64,000 nt of DNA from Chitinophaga filiformis (GTDB lineage: Bacteria > Bacteroidota > Bacteroidia > Chitinophagales > Chitinophagaceae). This document shows, piece after piece, positions 33,834-42,831 of the stretch (position 1 is its first letter; each line of letters starts with the position of its first letter). Position numbers and translations under genes: made by a program. The notes beneath the pieces were generated by a model. That model was not told the DNA's origin, did no database searches, and saw only the letters and a list, made by a program, of their open reading frames with translations. Location: the NCBI RefSeq assembly GCF_900102545.1, contig NZ_FNBN01000002.1:207245-271244 (forward strand). The letters are read 5' to 3'.

Positions 33834-36047
33834 ATGAAACAGTCCTCCATTGAATTACCAGCGGGATATGAACCGTTTGAGAACTTTGTTTTCCGTGTGC
33901 CTGTTTTCAATACTACCAAACCTTTTGAAGATCCGGCCCTGCTGAAAGATCCCGTTTTTAAAGAAGCCCTGTATCTGGCTTCAAAGGCATTGTATGAAAG
34001 AATGAAACTACAGGAAGATGTGCCTTTTGATGCCCTGCCAGACAAAATGAAGAAATCGCTGTTCAAATATTTCTCCAGGATGACCACCCGCTGTACACCC
34101 TTCGGCCTTTTTGCAGGTTGTGGTCTTGGTACGATCGGAGATGATTCTTCCATATTACTTCCCTCACAGGATGGGTACCGTTCCAAAAGTACGATCAGTA
34201 TCCTGCTGCTGCATCATATAGCCACGCGCATCAATAACAATTATGGCTTTCAGGCACCCGTGCTTTATTATCCCAATACCAGTCTGTTCAGGGCGCATAC
34301 TACTTACCGTTATGTAGAAGCCACAATGAAAGAGGAAGTGTTTGATTATGTCATGGCAGAAGTGCCGGTTTCGTCCTATCTCGATAAAATTCTGACAATG
34401 GCATCACCCGGCATTACAAGAAGCGCCCTTGCCCTTATGCTGGAGCAGGAAGAAGAGGTTGAATATGAAGATGCGCAGGCTTTTATTGAAGAACTGGTGA
34501 AAAATCAGGTGCTGGTCAGTGAATTTAGCATTCACATCACCAATGAAGATAACCTGAATTTGTACATTTCCAGATTGAAACAAATAGAAGGCTGTACGGA
34601 CCCTCTTCTGCTGTCTTTACTGCAGGAGATCAGTGAGTTACTAAACCGCCTCGATAAGGCCCCGCAGGGAGAAAAACTGCCACACCTTGAATTGCTTGAC
34701 AGTATTATTGCTGAGCGGCTGGGATTTCAATCAGAACAGGAGTTCATCCGTACTAATCTATTCGTACAGGCAACACATGCTACATTAAGTAAAGCGTTGG
34801 TGGATAAAGTAAAAAAAGGGATGCATGTGCTTAACCTGTTCTCCCCTCCTGCAGAACATCATCTACTCAGGGACTTTAAAGAGAAATTCTACCGCCGTTA
34901 TGAACATGAAGAAGTGCCGCTTGTAGAAGCACTGGACCCGGATATAGGTGTGAGCCTTGGTAACTACTCTCCTTCCGGCATTGGTGTTGTTTCACTTTTG
35001 TCCGGCATATTTCCTTCAACTGATACGATAAGAGGAAGTAATAACAATATAGGTATTCCTGTAGCACTCAATAGTTTTATTCTTCAGAAATACCAGCACT
35101 ACATCAAACAAAGGGAAGATGCCATCTATATTACAGAGCAGGAATTACAGGGGCTGGAGCCCCGCTGGGACGATATACCGGCTACTATATCTGTAGGTAT
35201 CGATGTGCTCTCTACCAGCAACACACAAACACCTGCCGTATTGATCAAATATGCAGGCGGCATGTCCGGCGTTAATACCACCTCACGGTTCAGTAACCTG
35301 GATGAAAGTTTCAGGCAATATACAAAGGAGATCATCGCTTTTGAAGAATCCTGCTTCCCGGCGGATACAATCATTGCAGATATTGCGTATACAGTACAGG
35401 ACCCGGGCCTGGCCAATGTCATGCAGCGTCCCGGCCTTCGTAAATATGAGATCCCCTTGTTATCGCTCCCCTCCGGAGATGCTGTGGCCGTGCCTGTTAA
35501 AGATATTATGGTATCCCTTACGGAAGATCATCAGTTAAGGCTGAGGTCCCGTAGTCTGAATAAATACATCATTCCCAGAAATTCCACTGCCCATAATTTT
35601 ACGATGAAAACAACGCCGATGTATCACTTTTTGTCTGCTTACCAGGGAGAGGGCAATCTCAGGGGAGCGCTTATATTTAACTGGGGTGATCTGGCGCCTG
35701 AGAATGGCTATTTTCCACGGATAGTATTTGAAAAGGATATTGTACTCTGCGCTGCCCGTTGGAAGATACAAGCCTGGGAAATTAATGCGGGAAAGGATTT
35801 TACCACACAGATGAAAGCATTGATGAAGGCTCGCAATATACCCAACAGGGTTTACCTGACTTCCGGTAATGAAAACAAATTGCTGCTTGATCTGCAAAGG
35901 GAAGAAGTATTTGCGCTGTTGAAATCAGAAATGAAAAAGGGAGAAATACAACTGGAAGAATACCTGATGGACGAAACCGCACCACTTGTTTCCGGGAATG
36001 GCGGTTCTTATAATCATGAGATCATCCTTAACTTTTACAAAAGATGA
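33834..36047 (+). CDS. lanB: Lantibiotic dehydratase, glutamylation part (split LanB)
   Basis: 737 residues, cytosolic. Typical family motifs are FVFRVPVF near the start, FKYFSRMTTRCTPFGLFAGC at 78-96, SLGNYSPSGIGVVSLLSG, and NRVYLTSGNENKLLLDL near the end. Class I dehydratases use glutamyl-tRNA to glutamylate Ser/Thr of the precursor and then eliminate glutamate. Full LanB proteins are about 1000 residues; this one ends before the elimination domain, which is encoded separately by the next gene with a 4-base ATGA overlap. Split LanB enzymes are known from the pinensin cluster of Chitinophaga. Confidence 0.93.
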   Translation: MKQSSIELPAGYEPFENFVFRVPVFNTTKPFEDPALLKDPVFKEALYLASKALYERMKLQEDVPFDALPDKMKKSLFKYFSRMTTRCTPFGLFAGCGLGTIGDDSSILLPSQDGYRSKSTISILLLHHIATRINNNYGFQAPVLYYPNTSLFRAHTTYRYVEATMKEEVFDYVMAEVPVSSYLDKILTMASPGITRSALALMLEQEEEVEYEDAQAFIEELVKNQVLVSEFSIHITNEDNLNLYISRLKQIEGCTDPLLLSLLQEISELLNRLDKAPQGEKLPHLELLDSIIAERLGFQSEQEFIRTNLFVQATHATLSKALVDKVKKGMHVLNLFSPPAEHHLLRDFKEKFYRRYEHEEVPLVEALDPDIGVSLGNYSPSGIGVVSLLSGIFPSTDTIRGSNNNIGIPVALNSFILQKYQHYIKQREDAIYITEQELQGLEPRWDDIPATISVGIDVLSTSNTQTPAVLIKYAGGMSGVNTTSRFSNLDESFRQYTKEIIAFEESCFPADTIIADIAYTVQDPGLANVMQRPGLRKYEIPLLSLPSGDAVAVPVKDIMVSLTEDHQLRLRSRSLNKYIIPRNSTAHNFTMKTTPMYHFLSAYQGEGNLRGALIFNWGDLAPENGYFPRIVFEKDIVLCAARWKIQAWEINAGKDFTTQMKALMKARNIPNRVYLTSGNENKLLLDLQREEVFALLKSEMKKGEIQLEEYLMDETAPLVSGNGGSYNHEIILNFYKR

Positions 36048-36910
36048 ATATACAAAGAAGATTCATGCCGGGTGATGAGTGGCTCTACTATAAGGTCTAT
36101 GCCGGCACCGGCATACAGGAGAAACTGCTCGTCAATGAGATCTATATGGTGGCGGGCCGGTTATATAACAGCCATGCTATTGACCGTTTCTTTTTTATCC
36201 GTTACAGCGACCAGGAAGGTCCCCATCTGCGGCTGCGTTTCCACCTGACAGATAGCAGTCACCTGTCTGAAGTCATGCTCCAGATGCAGACTACGCTTAA
36301 AACTTATCTGACAAACAGGATAGTGGCAAAGATAGTCATCGATACCTATCAGCGTGAACTGGAGCGGTATGGCGAAGGCAATATATGGCACATAGAAACT
36401 CTCTTTAGTGTCAACTCATGGGCCATATTGAACGTCCACAGGCAACACTTTATGCAGGAAGCAGTTTACTGGCAGGCCGGCATCAAACTGGTGGACGATC
36501 TGCTGGACGATATAGGCCTGGGACTGGAAGGAAAATATGCTATCTACAAACAACTATATGATGCATCCTGGAAGAACCAACCAGTCAATACCGTTACTAA
36601 TGCAGCATTAAGCATGAAATACCGGCAAAACACACCTGATATTAACAGGCGCATGGCTCTCCCGCTTGACTATGACAACACTATACAATGGGTAAGCAGG
36701 GAAGTTCAGCAACAGGCACTGGCAGCTATTGTTGCCAATGCTTCATCTGGTGGTCCCTCATTGGAAAGAATTGTGAGCAGCATCATTCATATGTGCTACA
36801 ACCGGATGTTCCCTACCAGCCAGAATGCCATTGAAATGGTCATTTACTATATGATGCATAAATTCTACAAATCAAAAGCGGCACAGGAACTGACGAAAAC
36901 CAAACTTTAA
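36044..36910 (+). CDS. Thiopeptide-type elimination protein (C-terminal half of split LanB)
   Basis: 288 residues matching the SpaB_C / thiopeptide-type biosynthesis family: GDEWLYYKVYAGTGIQEKLL at the start, FFFIRYSDQEGPHLRLRFHL, then ELERYGEGNIWHIETLFSVNS. This domain removes the glutamate from glutamylated Ser/Thr to give dehydro-residues. It overlaps lanB by 4 bases, so the two are translated together and presumably form one enzyme. The length is normal for a stand-alone elimination subunit. Confidence 0.92.
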   Translation: MNIQRRFMPGDEWLYYKVYAGTGIQEKLLVNEIYMVAGRLYNSHAIDRFFFIRYSDQEGPHLRLRFHLTDSSHLSEVMLQMQTTLKTYLTNRIVAKIVIDTYQRELERYGEGNIWHIETLFSVNSWAILNVHRQHFMQEAVYWQAGIKLVDDLLDDIGLGLEGKYAIYKQLYDASWKNQPVNTVTNAALSMKYRQNTPDINRRMALPLDYDNTIQWVSREVQQQALAAIVANASSGGPSLERIVSSIIHMCYNRMFPTSQNAIEMVIYYMMHKFYKSKAAQELTKTKL

Positions 36911-36919
36911 TACCTATTT

Positions 36920-37858
36920 ATGTTGCAAAAACTATTTGAAGAAGTAAGTGCATTACCTGAGGAGGAAAAGGAAGTAGTGAGTCAGATATTGCAAAATTTT
37001 CTTAACTCCTCAAAAGAGCTGAGCGGCGTACTTGAAAAAAATGCAGATCACTACAACCGGATGGCGGCCCTTTCAGCTTTTACCGGTAAGCTCCTGGGGC
37101 CATATTCCAAAGGATTACTGACGCAAACCCGGGATGCCATTTTCCTGATAGACCCGCAAGACTATGCCATCGGGTGGCAATTAAGGACAAATGGAGCATA
37201 TGGAGCCAACCAGCTGGCGATACTGGACCAGGTACTGGACGAAGACAGCCGCCTGCTGATCATCGGCGGTCATGTTGGCACCATTGCGATTCCTGTGGCT
37301 AAAAAAGGGATTCCTACTGTGGTCCTGGAAGCCAACCCGGATACGTTCCGCCTCCTGGAGTTAAACCTGTTGCTCAATGCCGTGAATAACTGCGAGATCC
37401 ACCCAATAGCAGCCAATGACAAAAAGGAAGAGATCCGTTTTCTCCTGAACCGGTCCAATTCAGGTGGTAGTAAAAGGAAGCCACTGATAAACCAGCACAT
37501 GTATAATTATGATAACCCGAATGAAATTGTTGTGCAGGGTTATGCCCTGGATGACTACCTGCAGGGACAGGTGTTTGATACTATTTTCATGGACATTGAA
37601 GGCTCGGAATATTTTGCGCTGAAAGGGATGCCACGTTTACTGCAACAATGTTCTACTTTAATTATGGAATTTTTGCCGCATCACTTAAAACATGTCGCTG
37701 GTATAACAGTGGATGAACTGCTCGCCACGCTGCCTGCATTTGAAACACTTATCATCCCTTCACTTAAAATAGAGGTACCGGAGGCGGAGTTTAGCAGTAC
37801 ACTTCAGCGGATGTACGATAATAACCTCGGTGACGATGGAATTATTTTTGTCAGGTAA
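36920..37858 (+). CDS. FkbM-family methyltransferase
   Basis: 312 residues. A helical N-terminal region of about 70 residues precedes a Rossmann SAM-binding domain: motif I LLIIGGHVGTIAIPVAKKG (112-130), the acidic residue in VVLEANPDTFRLLELNL, and DTIFMDIEGSEYFALKGM. FkbM enzymes are SAM-dependent O-methyltransferases that commonly modify sugars or hydroxyls of natural products. It is the last gene of the lanthipeptide plus operon (9 bases after the elimination gene), so I infer methylation of the peptide or of a sugar on it. Its last 8 bases overlap the convergent glycosyltransferase gene. Confidence 0.85.
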   Translation: MLQKLFEEVSALPEEEKEVVSQILQNFLNSSKELSGVLEKNADHYNRMAALSAFTGKLLGPYSKGLLTQTRDAIFLIDPQDYAIGWQLRTNGAYGANQLAILDQVLDEDSRLLIIGGHVGTIAIPVAKKGIPTVVLEANPDTFRLLELNLLLNAVNNCEIHPIAANDKKEEIRFLLNRSNSGGSKRKPLINQHMYNYDNPNEIVVQGYALDDYLQGQVFDTIFMDIEGSEYFALKGMPRLLQQCSTLIMEFLPHHLKHVAGITVDELLATLPAFETLIIPSLKIEVPEAEFSSTLQRMYDNNLGDDGIIFVR

Positions 37859-38966
37859 GCTGGAATGCAATATTACCCATAAACCTGTTTCTGGCCAGGT
37901 GTGTATATAACAGGAATTTTTTGTAGAAGGGAGCATCTCTCAGCTCCTGCAACATGGCCAGACAATCATGTTCCAGGTCGCCCAATTGTTCTCTGAAATC
38001 CGTTTCCATATACGCGCCTTCGAAATCCATAAAGTTATGTGTATTGCTGGGTGTTGTGAATATGCGGATCTGTTCACCAGCATCTTTACCGAAGCTTTTA
38101 ATTTTCTCCCAGCATATTTCCCGGGGCAGCGTAATATCCCATTTAACCAGGTTACGGTGCAGGAACAGGATTTTGCCCTCCAGATCATGCTGTACCATGG
38201 TGTTGCCCATAAACTGATGACCATTCATATAGCCACAGGTAGCTACGGGCGTCTGCACCATATAAAATGGTTGATGAAAGGCTCGCCAGGCAAAACGGAA
38301 AGTATCTTTATCTCCCATTAGTAAACGGTAATAGATATCTGTAAGCCTGTTAAAATACAATGACAGGTTTAATGGCTGCCAGCAGCGTTCCTTGTCAATC
38401 ACCATCTGACCACTCTCCTGTTCAAAAGTGTCTTCATAAGGGATTCCTATAATCTTCCAGATGGGATTATCCTTCGCTGTTTTCCAGAAGTCAGGCCAGA
38501 ATATAGCGCCATATTCTTTGTAAGCTGCTGTTTCAAACAGGAAGGTGGGATCAGACACACAGATATTATCTGCATCAAGGAAAAACACTTCTTTGAAACT
38601 GCTTCTGACAATGCTGAGCGGCTTGAGCATACAGCCTTTCAAACCAATGTTATCGTAGTCGAAAAAGTCCCGGCAGGTTACATTATACTGTTCCAATTCC
38701 TGTATAATGTCGGGCGAGAGTTCATTGCCGGCATGCCATAACTCTATGGGTAACTGGCAGCCTAAAGCTCTTAATTTTCTGATGGCTATCCATGCGCAGG
38801 TAAAGTAGCTAAGACCGCCGGCGCACATGACGATACCTCTGCCGCTGAAAGTGTCGGGGTAAGCAGAGATAGGATGGTCCTGCCAGGCGCTCTTAAGTTT
38901 GCCGATAACAGGTTTTGAGATTGTATATTCAATGGTTCTGTATCCATTACGTTCAAAACGGCTCAT
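37851..38966 (-). CDS. Mannosyltransferase-like glycosyltransferase (MNN1/GT71-type fold)
   Basis: 371 residues, no signal peptide. Motifs: GRGIVMCAGGLSYFTCAWIA at 42-61, LPIELWHAGNELS, then the DXD site EVFFLDADNICVSDP (Asp131/Asp133), and GAIFWPDFWKT and EQESGQMVIDK. These match the alpha-mannosyltransferase (Mannosyl_trans3) family best known from fungal Golgi enzymes and also found in bacteria. Donor and acceptor cannot be read from the sequence. It converges on, and overlaps by 8 bases, the FkbM gene. This supports membership of the lanthipeptide locus. Confidence 0.75.
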   Translation of the reverse strand: MSRFERNGYRTIEYTISKPVIGKLKSAWQDHPISAYPDTFSGRGIVMCAGGLSYFTCAWIAIRKLRALGCQLPIELWHAGNELSPDIIQELEQYNVTCRDFFDYDNIGLKGCMLKPLSIVRSSFKEVFFLDADNICVSDPTFLFETAAYKEYGAIFWPDFWKTAKDNPIWKIIGIPYEDTFEQESGQMVIDKERCWQPLNLSLYFNRLTDIYYRLLMGDKDTFRFAWRAFHQPFYMVQTPVATCGYMNGHQFMGNTMVQHDLEGKILFLHRNLVKWDITLPREICWEKIKSFGKDAGEQIRIFTTPSNTHNFMDFEGAYMETDFREQLGDLEHDCLAMLQELRDAPFYKKFLLYTHLARNRFMGNIAFQLT

Positions 38967-38996
38967 ACGCGGTAAGGTAGTGGGGGTATTTAAATG

Positions 38997-39626
38997 TTAA
39001 ATCCAGGAATGTATCCAGTAATGAATCAATGGCTGGCTGATCTCTCTATCTGGCATTTCCCGTATTTCTGTATAGTCATATGCAAATACTTCTTTTACGG
39101 GCAGCAACAGTTGGGCAGTACAGGAATTAACCAGCGAATCTCTCATACGAAAAGGCCCTGAATACTGGGGTGTGCCCATATTGTCCCTTTCATTGCTATT
39201 GTACAAATGAACAATATCAGTGACCAGGTCGAGCAGGTAAGCTTCATTTTTCTCTGCGGAAAATGCTTCCGATGCCAGTGTCCCATTAGCAGGATCTATA
39301 ACCAGGAAACCCTGCGGCGTTCTTTCCAGCAAAGTAAAAAACTGTTCAGGGATCAGCAGCTCCACATCCCAATCCATATAAATTCCACCGGAATGATGTA
39401 CCAGCAGATAACGGGCAATGTCTGCTGCTTCCGCATGGTTCCTCGCGTTTCTGAATGCCTGCAATGCCCAGGAATAATGGGTATCGATGAACTCTTCAAG
39501 GGTATCGTCATTCCAGGTTCTGATCTCGAAACCATAATCTTTGATGACTTTCCAGGAAGAAAGGCATTGGTCTATTAAGGGATTGGTCTTTGGACCTACG
39601 ATCTGGTGAAGTAATTGAGTTACCAT
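38997..39626 (-). CDS. DXD glycosyltransferase (OCH1/GT32-like)
   Basis: 209 residues. It has the sugar-binding-region signature of GT32-like enzymes: QIVGPKTNPLIDQCLSSWK, FEIRTWNDDTLEEFI, HAEAADIARYLLVHHSGG, then IYMDWDVELL with the DXD at 85-87, which would bind a nucleotide sugar with Mn2+. Short for the family but complete in its core. It is 30 bases upstream of the MNN1-like gene and on the same strand, so they are likely co-transcribed. A strong hairpin separates it from the DUF4202 gene. Confidence 0.8.
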   Translation of the reverse strand: MVTQLLHQIVGPKTNPLIDQCLSSWKVIKDYGFEIRTWNDDTLEEFIDTHYSWALQAFRNARNHAEAADIARYLLVHHSGGIYMDWDVELLIPEQFFTLLERTPQGFLVIDPANGTLASEAFSAEKNEAYLLDLVTDIVHLYNSNERDNMGTPQYSGPFRMRDSLVNSCTAQLLLPVKEVFAYDYTEIREMPDREISQPLIHYWIHSWI

Positions 39627-39655
39627 AACAATGTGGAAAAGTATAACTACAATAT

Positions 39656-39690
39656 AAGCATTCTTTTTTGGGGTTCAAAAAAGAATGCTT
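39656..39690 (-). terminator. Perfect 15-bp terminator hairpin
   Basis: AAGCATTCTTTTTTG (39656-39670), loop GGGTT, CAAAAAAGAATGCTT (39676-39690). It lies 28 bases past the minus-strand DUF4202 stop and marks the border between that gene and the glycosyltransferases. Confidence 0.75.
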
Positions 39691-39717
39691 AGTCAGGGAT
39701 AAACTAAAAGTCAGCCA

Positions 39718-40305
39718 TTATCCAGCACCCTTCAGCGCTTTATTCAATAGCATCTGTCCGGCCTCACTATAAGTAAGAGACAGGGCCACCTGCCTTCCTT
39801 TTTCGCTCATCTTTGCCCATGTTTTCTGCAAAATGCCAATCATCTTTTCTTCTTCATGCTTCTTTATAAGATCATCATACTGGAATGACAGAAACACCAG
39901 GCAAAGGGCATCCTCCATCGTTTGAACTTCAGTATCCGTTTTAAGTCTTTTCTTCAGGACAATTTCGTTAACCCGGGCAATGATGTCCGCGTCATATCCC
40001 AGCGATTGCAATATTTCCGTTGCCTTCTGAGCGTGAAAATGCGACAAATCGTTTCTCCATTTCAGATAGCCTACCCTCCCGTCAGGATAAGTTTTCCTAT
40101 CGATCTCCCATCTTCCTATGTGCTGGCACCTCGAAGCAAGTAAAAGCGGCTCGCTGGCTTCCGGATTAAGTTTCTTCACCCATTCATACAATTGAATGGC
40201 GTAAAAATATTCAGATGGATAACGATTACCATCCCATATTACCTCGGAAGGATCCTGTTGGTTATAAGCATCAAATAACTGAAAAGCCTGTTCAATTTTT
40301 GTCAT
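39718..40305 (-). CDS. DUF4202 family protein
   Basis: 195 residues from the ATG at 40305 (MTKIEQAFQLFDAYN). The frame is open further upstream, but that part is not family-like. The pattern matches DUF4202: SRCQHIGRWEIDRKTYPDGRVGYLKWRNDLSHFHA, then EDALCLVFLSFQYDDL. The His and Asp residues in the first motif suggest an HD-like metal site (RCQHIGRW, LSHFH), but no reaction is established that I know of. Cytosolic, single-gene unit with its own terminator, and probably unrelated to the lanthipeptide locus next to it. Confidence 0.85.
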   Translation of the reverse strand: MTKIEQAFQLFDAYNQQDPSEVIWDGNRYPSEYFYAIQLYEWVKKLNPEASEPLLLASRCQHIGRWEIDRKTYPDGRVGYLKWRNDLSHFHAQKATEILQSLGYDADIIARVNEIVLKKRLKTDTEVQTMEDALCLVFLSFQYDDLIKKHEEEKMIGILQKTWAKMSEKGRQVALSLTYSEAGQMLLNKALKGAG

Positions 40306-40568
40306 AAAGACCAGTAATTTAATAGTGTCATTGCTCAAGTTGCTGTAAATATAAAAAAGAAAATACCATATACCATGAGTGAAGTTCATTGTGGTCACTC
40401 CGGTAAATATCTCCGGAATCACATCGATCATCTATGAATTGCAAACAATACATTTATTTTATCATATTTAAATAAATAATGTATTTTTATTTCGAAATTA
40501 GCCCTATAGACTATGAAAAGTCTAAGCTATACCCTTAAATAAGTAACATTAAATCAGTAACAAATCCC

Positions 40569-41039
40569 ATGATCCGTACAATCTTTATTGCTTTACTAAT
40601 TGCGTTTTCCTCAACTTCTGTATTTGCAGGCATCAAAATTCCAATGGGGGAAAGAGAAGTGCTGAACAAAGTGTATGACTTACCTGATACAGATGAATTT
40701 AAATCAGAGCATGGCAATTTTATTGACGTGGCAACACTTCATAAAGAATACAACATTGCCTACATCCTTCCATTATACGTCATAGAAGAACCTAGATTAG
40801 TTCTTTTTGATGAAAAAGCAGACTCTTTCTATGATCTGCCTCAGGACAAGGTAGATGCAATTTTAGCATCACAAAAGATAGATAAAGAAAAACTAAATAA
40901 ATTGCCTTTCTACACAAGATATGGCGGTAAAATAGTTGCGCTGTTGATTATCGGTCTATTGGTCTGGGGCGTTATTATTTCAAGAAAAGACGATGCGGAA
41001 GAAGAAGCAAGAGCTGAAGCAGCACCTAAAGAGGTTTAA
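40569..41039 (+). CDS. Small membrane-anchored exported protein, unknown function
   Basis: 156 residues. A signal peptide (IFIALLIAFSSTSVFAG), a mainly polar periplasmic region with IPMGEREVLNKVYDLPDTDEF, and one membrane helix near the C-terminus (KIVALLIIGLLVWGVII) followed by a charged tail (RKDDAEEEARAEA). No family is recognised. The layout (cleaved signal plus C-terminal anchor) suggests an inner-membrane protein facing the periplasm. It stands alone, with its own terminator at 41069. Confidence 0.7.
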   Translation: MIRTIFIALLIAFSSTSVFAGIKIPMGEREVLNKVYDLPDTDEFKSEHGNFIDVATLHKEYNIAYILPLYVIEEPRLVLFDEKADSFYDLPQDKVDAILASQKIDKEKLNKLPFYTRYGGKIVALLIIGLLVWGVIISRKDDAEEEARAEAAPKEV

Positions 41040-41390
41040 ACTTAACCTGAAATACTTTCATACATTTCAAAGCCTTCAAGTCTAAAGATTTGAAGGCTTT
41101 TTACTTATACAAATTCCCATTACCATCAATGATACAATAGTATAATCTATGATCTCAGACGTGCTTGTACTGTAAATGTATCGGGACATCTACGATATCA
41201 CGATACGTATATTTACGGTATCTGGAAGCCGGGAGATAAGGCCCCGGTTCATGCAGATCATTTACTACAAGGCTTTCCATGAGAAGAAGCTGTCATTGTA
41301 ACGTTTAGCGCCTGTATTTTCCCGGAAAAGAGACTTACCTTCAACATAAAATTTCCCTTTTTTTAATCATTAACCTCAAACAGATTTGTT
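41040..41390. other. Intergenic stretch without a gene
   Basis: It holds the terminator at 41069-41105 and then about 285 bases with no supported reading frame. Short palindromes such as ATACGTAT (41203-41210) and GATATC occur near 41194-41210. The promoter of the following gene is probably here, but no consensus match was found. Confidence 0.5.
41069..41106 (+). terminator. Intrinsic terminator
   Basis: AAAGCCTTCAA (41069-41079), 10-base loop, TTGAAGGCTTT (41090-41100), then TTACTT. It is 30 bases past the stop of the small membrane protein gene. Confidence 0.8.
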
Positions 41391-42176
41391 ATGAAGCCTT
41401 TACTCTTTTCCTTTGCCGGGATTACCCTGTTAACACTTGCAACAATATACCATCAGCAACAAAAGAAGGAATCCCGGGCTGTCAGCCCTCAGAGTGGCGT
41501 ACAGATTATACGCACTTCCTGCCCCGATCCCTGCACGGGCCCAATGAAATGGGTTAAACTGAACGAGGCAGTAGAAATGATATCAGAATACGGCAAACAT
41601 CAATATAAAGGCATTCATGAGAATATGGTAAAAGACCTTCAGGCTACAAAAGGCCCGCAGGCGAATCTTTTTGCAGATAGCCGCTATATTACCTTCCCTT
41701 TGGATACCATCAAAAAGTTCATATGCAAAGTCGAATCCATGCTGGGACGGGAAGCACATCTGAATTCCGTTAACCAGCCCATAAAGTCCTGCGACCTTGG
41801 GATCAAGTTTTATTATGCCGCTTATCCGGGAATAGCAGCTGAAGCAGATATTGAGCATACCAAAAAAGGCAGACACACGCTCATCATGGTGCCCACCTAT
41901 TGGGATACTGCTTTGAAGAATTATGTAGAATTCTTTCCGGGCTTTTTGCAGGCAAATAAACATCCAATGACTATTGAGCAGGTATTGGACGTTTATACGA
42001 ATCCTCAAAAGACGAAGCAACTTCTTACCCTGCAGAAACGAATGCCGGTGGGAATGGGACCAGAGATGGTTAGCCTGGAAAGCGAAAAGGAGGTTGGCAA
42101 AAACCAGGGTAATCTTTGTCCGCCGCCCGATGGATGCAATGCCGCGCTCTTATCCCTGGCAAAAGTGAAGGAATAG
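41391..42176 (+). CDS. Exported protein of unknown function
   Basis: 261 residues. An N-terminal hydrophobic segment (LLFSFAGITLLTLATIY) acts as signal or anchor. The mature part carries cysteines in TSCPDPCTGP and LCPPPDGC, which suggests disulphides outside the cytosol. A central beta-type region reads SCDLGIKFYYAAYPG, then KKGRHTLIMVPTYWD. I do not recognise the family. It is 22 bases upstream of a multi-pass membrane protein and a histidine kinase, all on one strand. It could therefore be a ligand-binding or input component of that system; this is inferred from position only. Confidence 0.65.
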   Translation: MKPLLFSFAGITLLTLATIYHQQQKKESRAVSPQSGVQIIRTSCPDPCTGPMKWVKLNEAVEMISEYGKHQYKGIHENMVKDLQATKGPQANLFADSRYITFPLDTIKKFICKVESMLGREAHLNSVNQPIKSCDLGIKFYYAAYPGIAAEADIEHTKKGRHTLIMVPTYWDTALKNYVEFFPGFLQANKHPMTIEQVLDVYTNPQKTKQLLTLQKRMPVGMGPEMVSLESEKEVGKNQGNLCPPPDGCNAALLSLAKVKE

Positions 42177-42198
42177 ATAACAAGGAATATTTACGATC

Positions 42199-42831
42199 AT
42201 GGACTATTTTCTCTCGGCCCTCGAACTGGCCTCATTTTCTGTTGCCTGGATAAAATCTGGCATGTTGAAGCGAAGAGGATTGATGTTTATCCCGGTTTTG
42301 CTCACCGTCGTAGTTATCAGCGAGACGGTGGGCTACCTTTTATTGGCAAAGGGGAATAAATGGATATCCAATGGCGTCTGGTATAATTACATGACACCCC
42401 TGCAATTCATTTGCATCTTTCTGCTGTTCTGGCAGAATGCCCGATCGCATGGCTGGAGACTGGTTATTCTGGGTTTCATAGCACTGACTGTTTTATTGAC
42501 CTTGCTGTATGTTATCCTGCCACATTCCCGTCAGTTCAATACCCTGAATTTCACAGTAGAAGCTGGCTGTGTTGCCATCTGCTGCCTGCATTATTTATAT
42601 GAGTGTATGAACAGCAATAGTATAACCGCTATTGAAAGGAATCCCTTGTTTTACTTTGCGCTGGGCACCCTATTTTTCTATCTGGCTATATTGCCGTTCC
42701 GCTCAATGTACAATTATCTTTACGTGCATTACCGGGTGATTTTCCATGGCTACTATCGTCTTTCCATGATTTTGAATTATATTATGTACGGATTGATCAT
42801 TTTCGGAATACTATGGGCGAAGAAGAAATAG
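42199..42831 (+). CDS. Multi-pass membrane protein of unknown function
   Basis: 210 residues with about six to seven hydrophobic helices (for example FIPVLLTVVVISETVGYLLL, LVILGFIALTVLLTLLYVIL, LFYFALGTLFFYLAIL, MYGLIIFGILWAKKK). No transport or enzyme motif is recognised. Its end overlaps the start of the histidine kinase by 19 bases, which indicates translational coupling. I infer that it is the sensory or membrane-input partner of that kinase, which itself has only one membrane helix. Confidence 0.7.
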   Translation: MDYFLSALELASFSVAWIKSGMLKRRGLMFIPVLLTVVVISETVGYLLLAKGNKWISNGVWYNYMTPLQFICIFLLFWQNARSHGWRLVILGFIALTVLLTLLYVILPHSRQFNTLNFTVEAGCVAICCLHYLYECMNSNSITAIERNPLFYFALGTLFFYLAILPFRSMYNYLYVHYRVIFHGYYRLSMILNYIMYGLIIFGILWAKKK

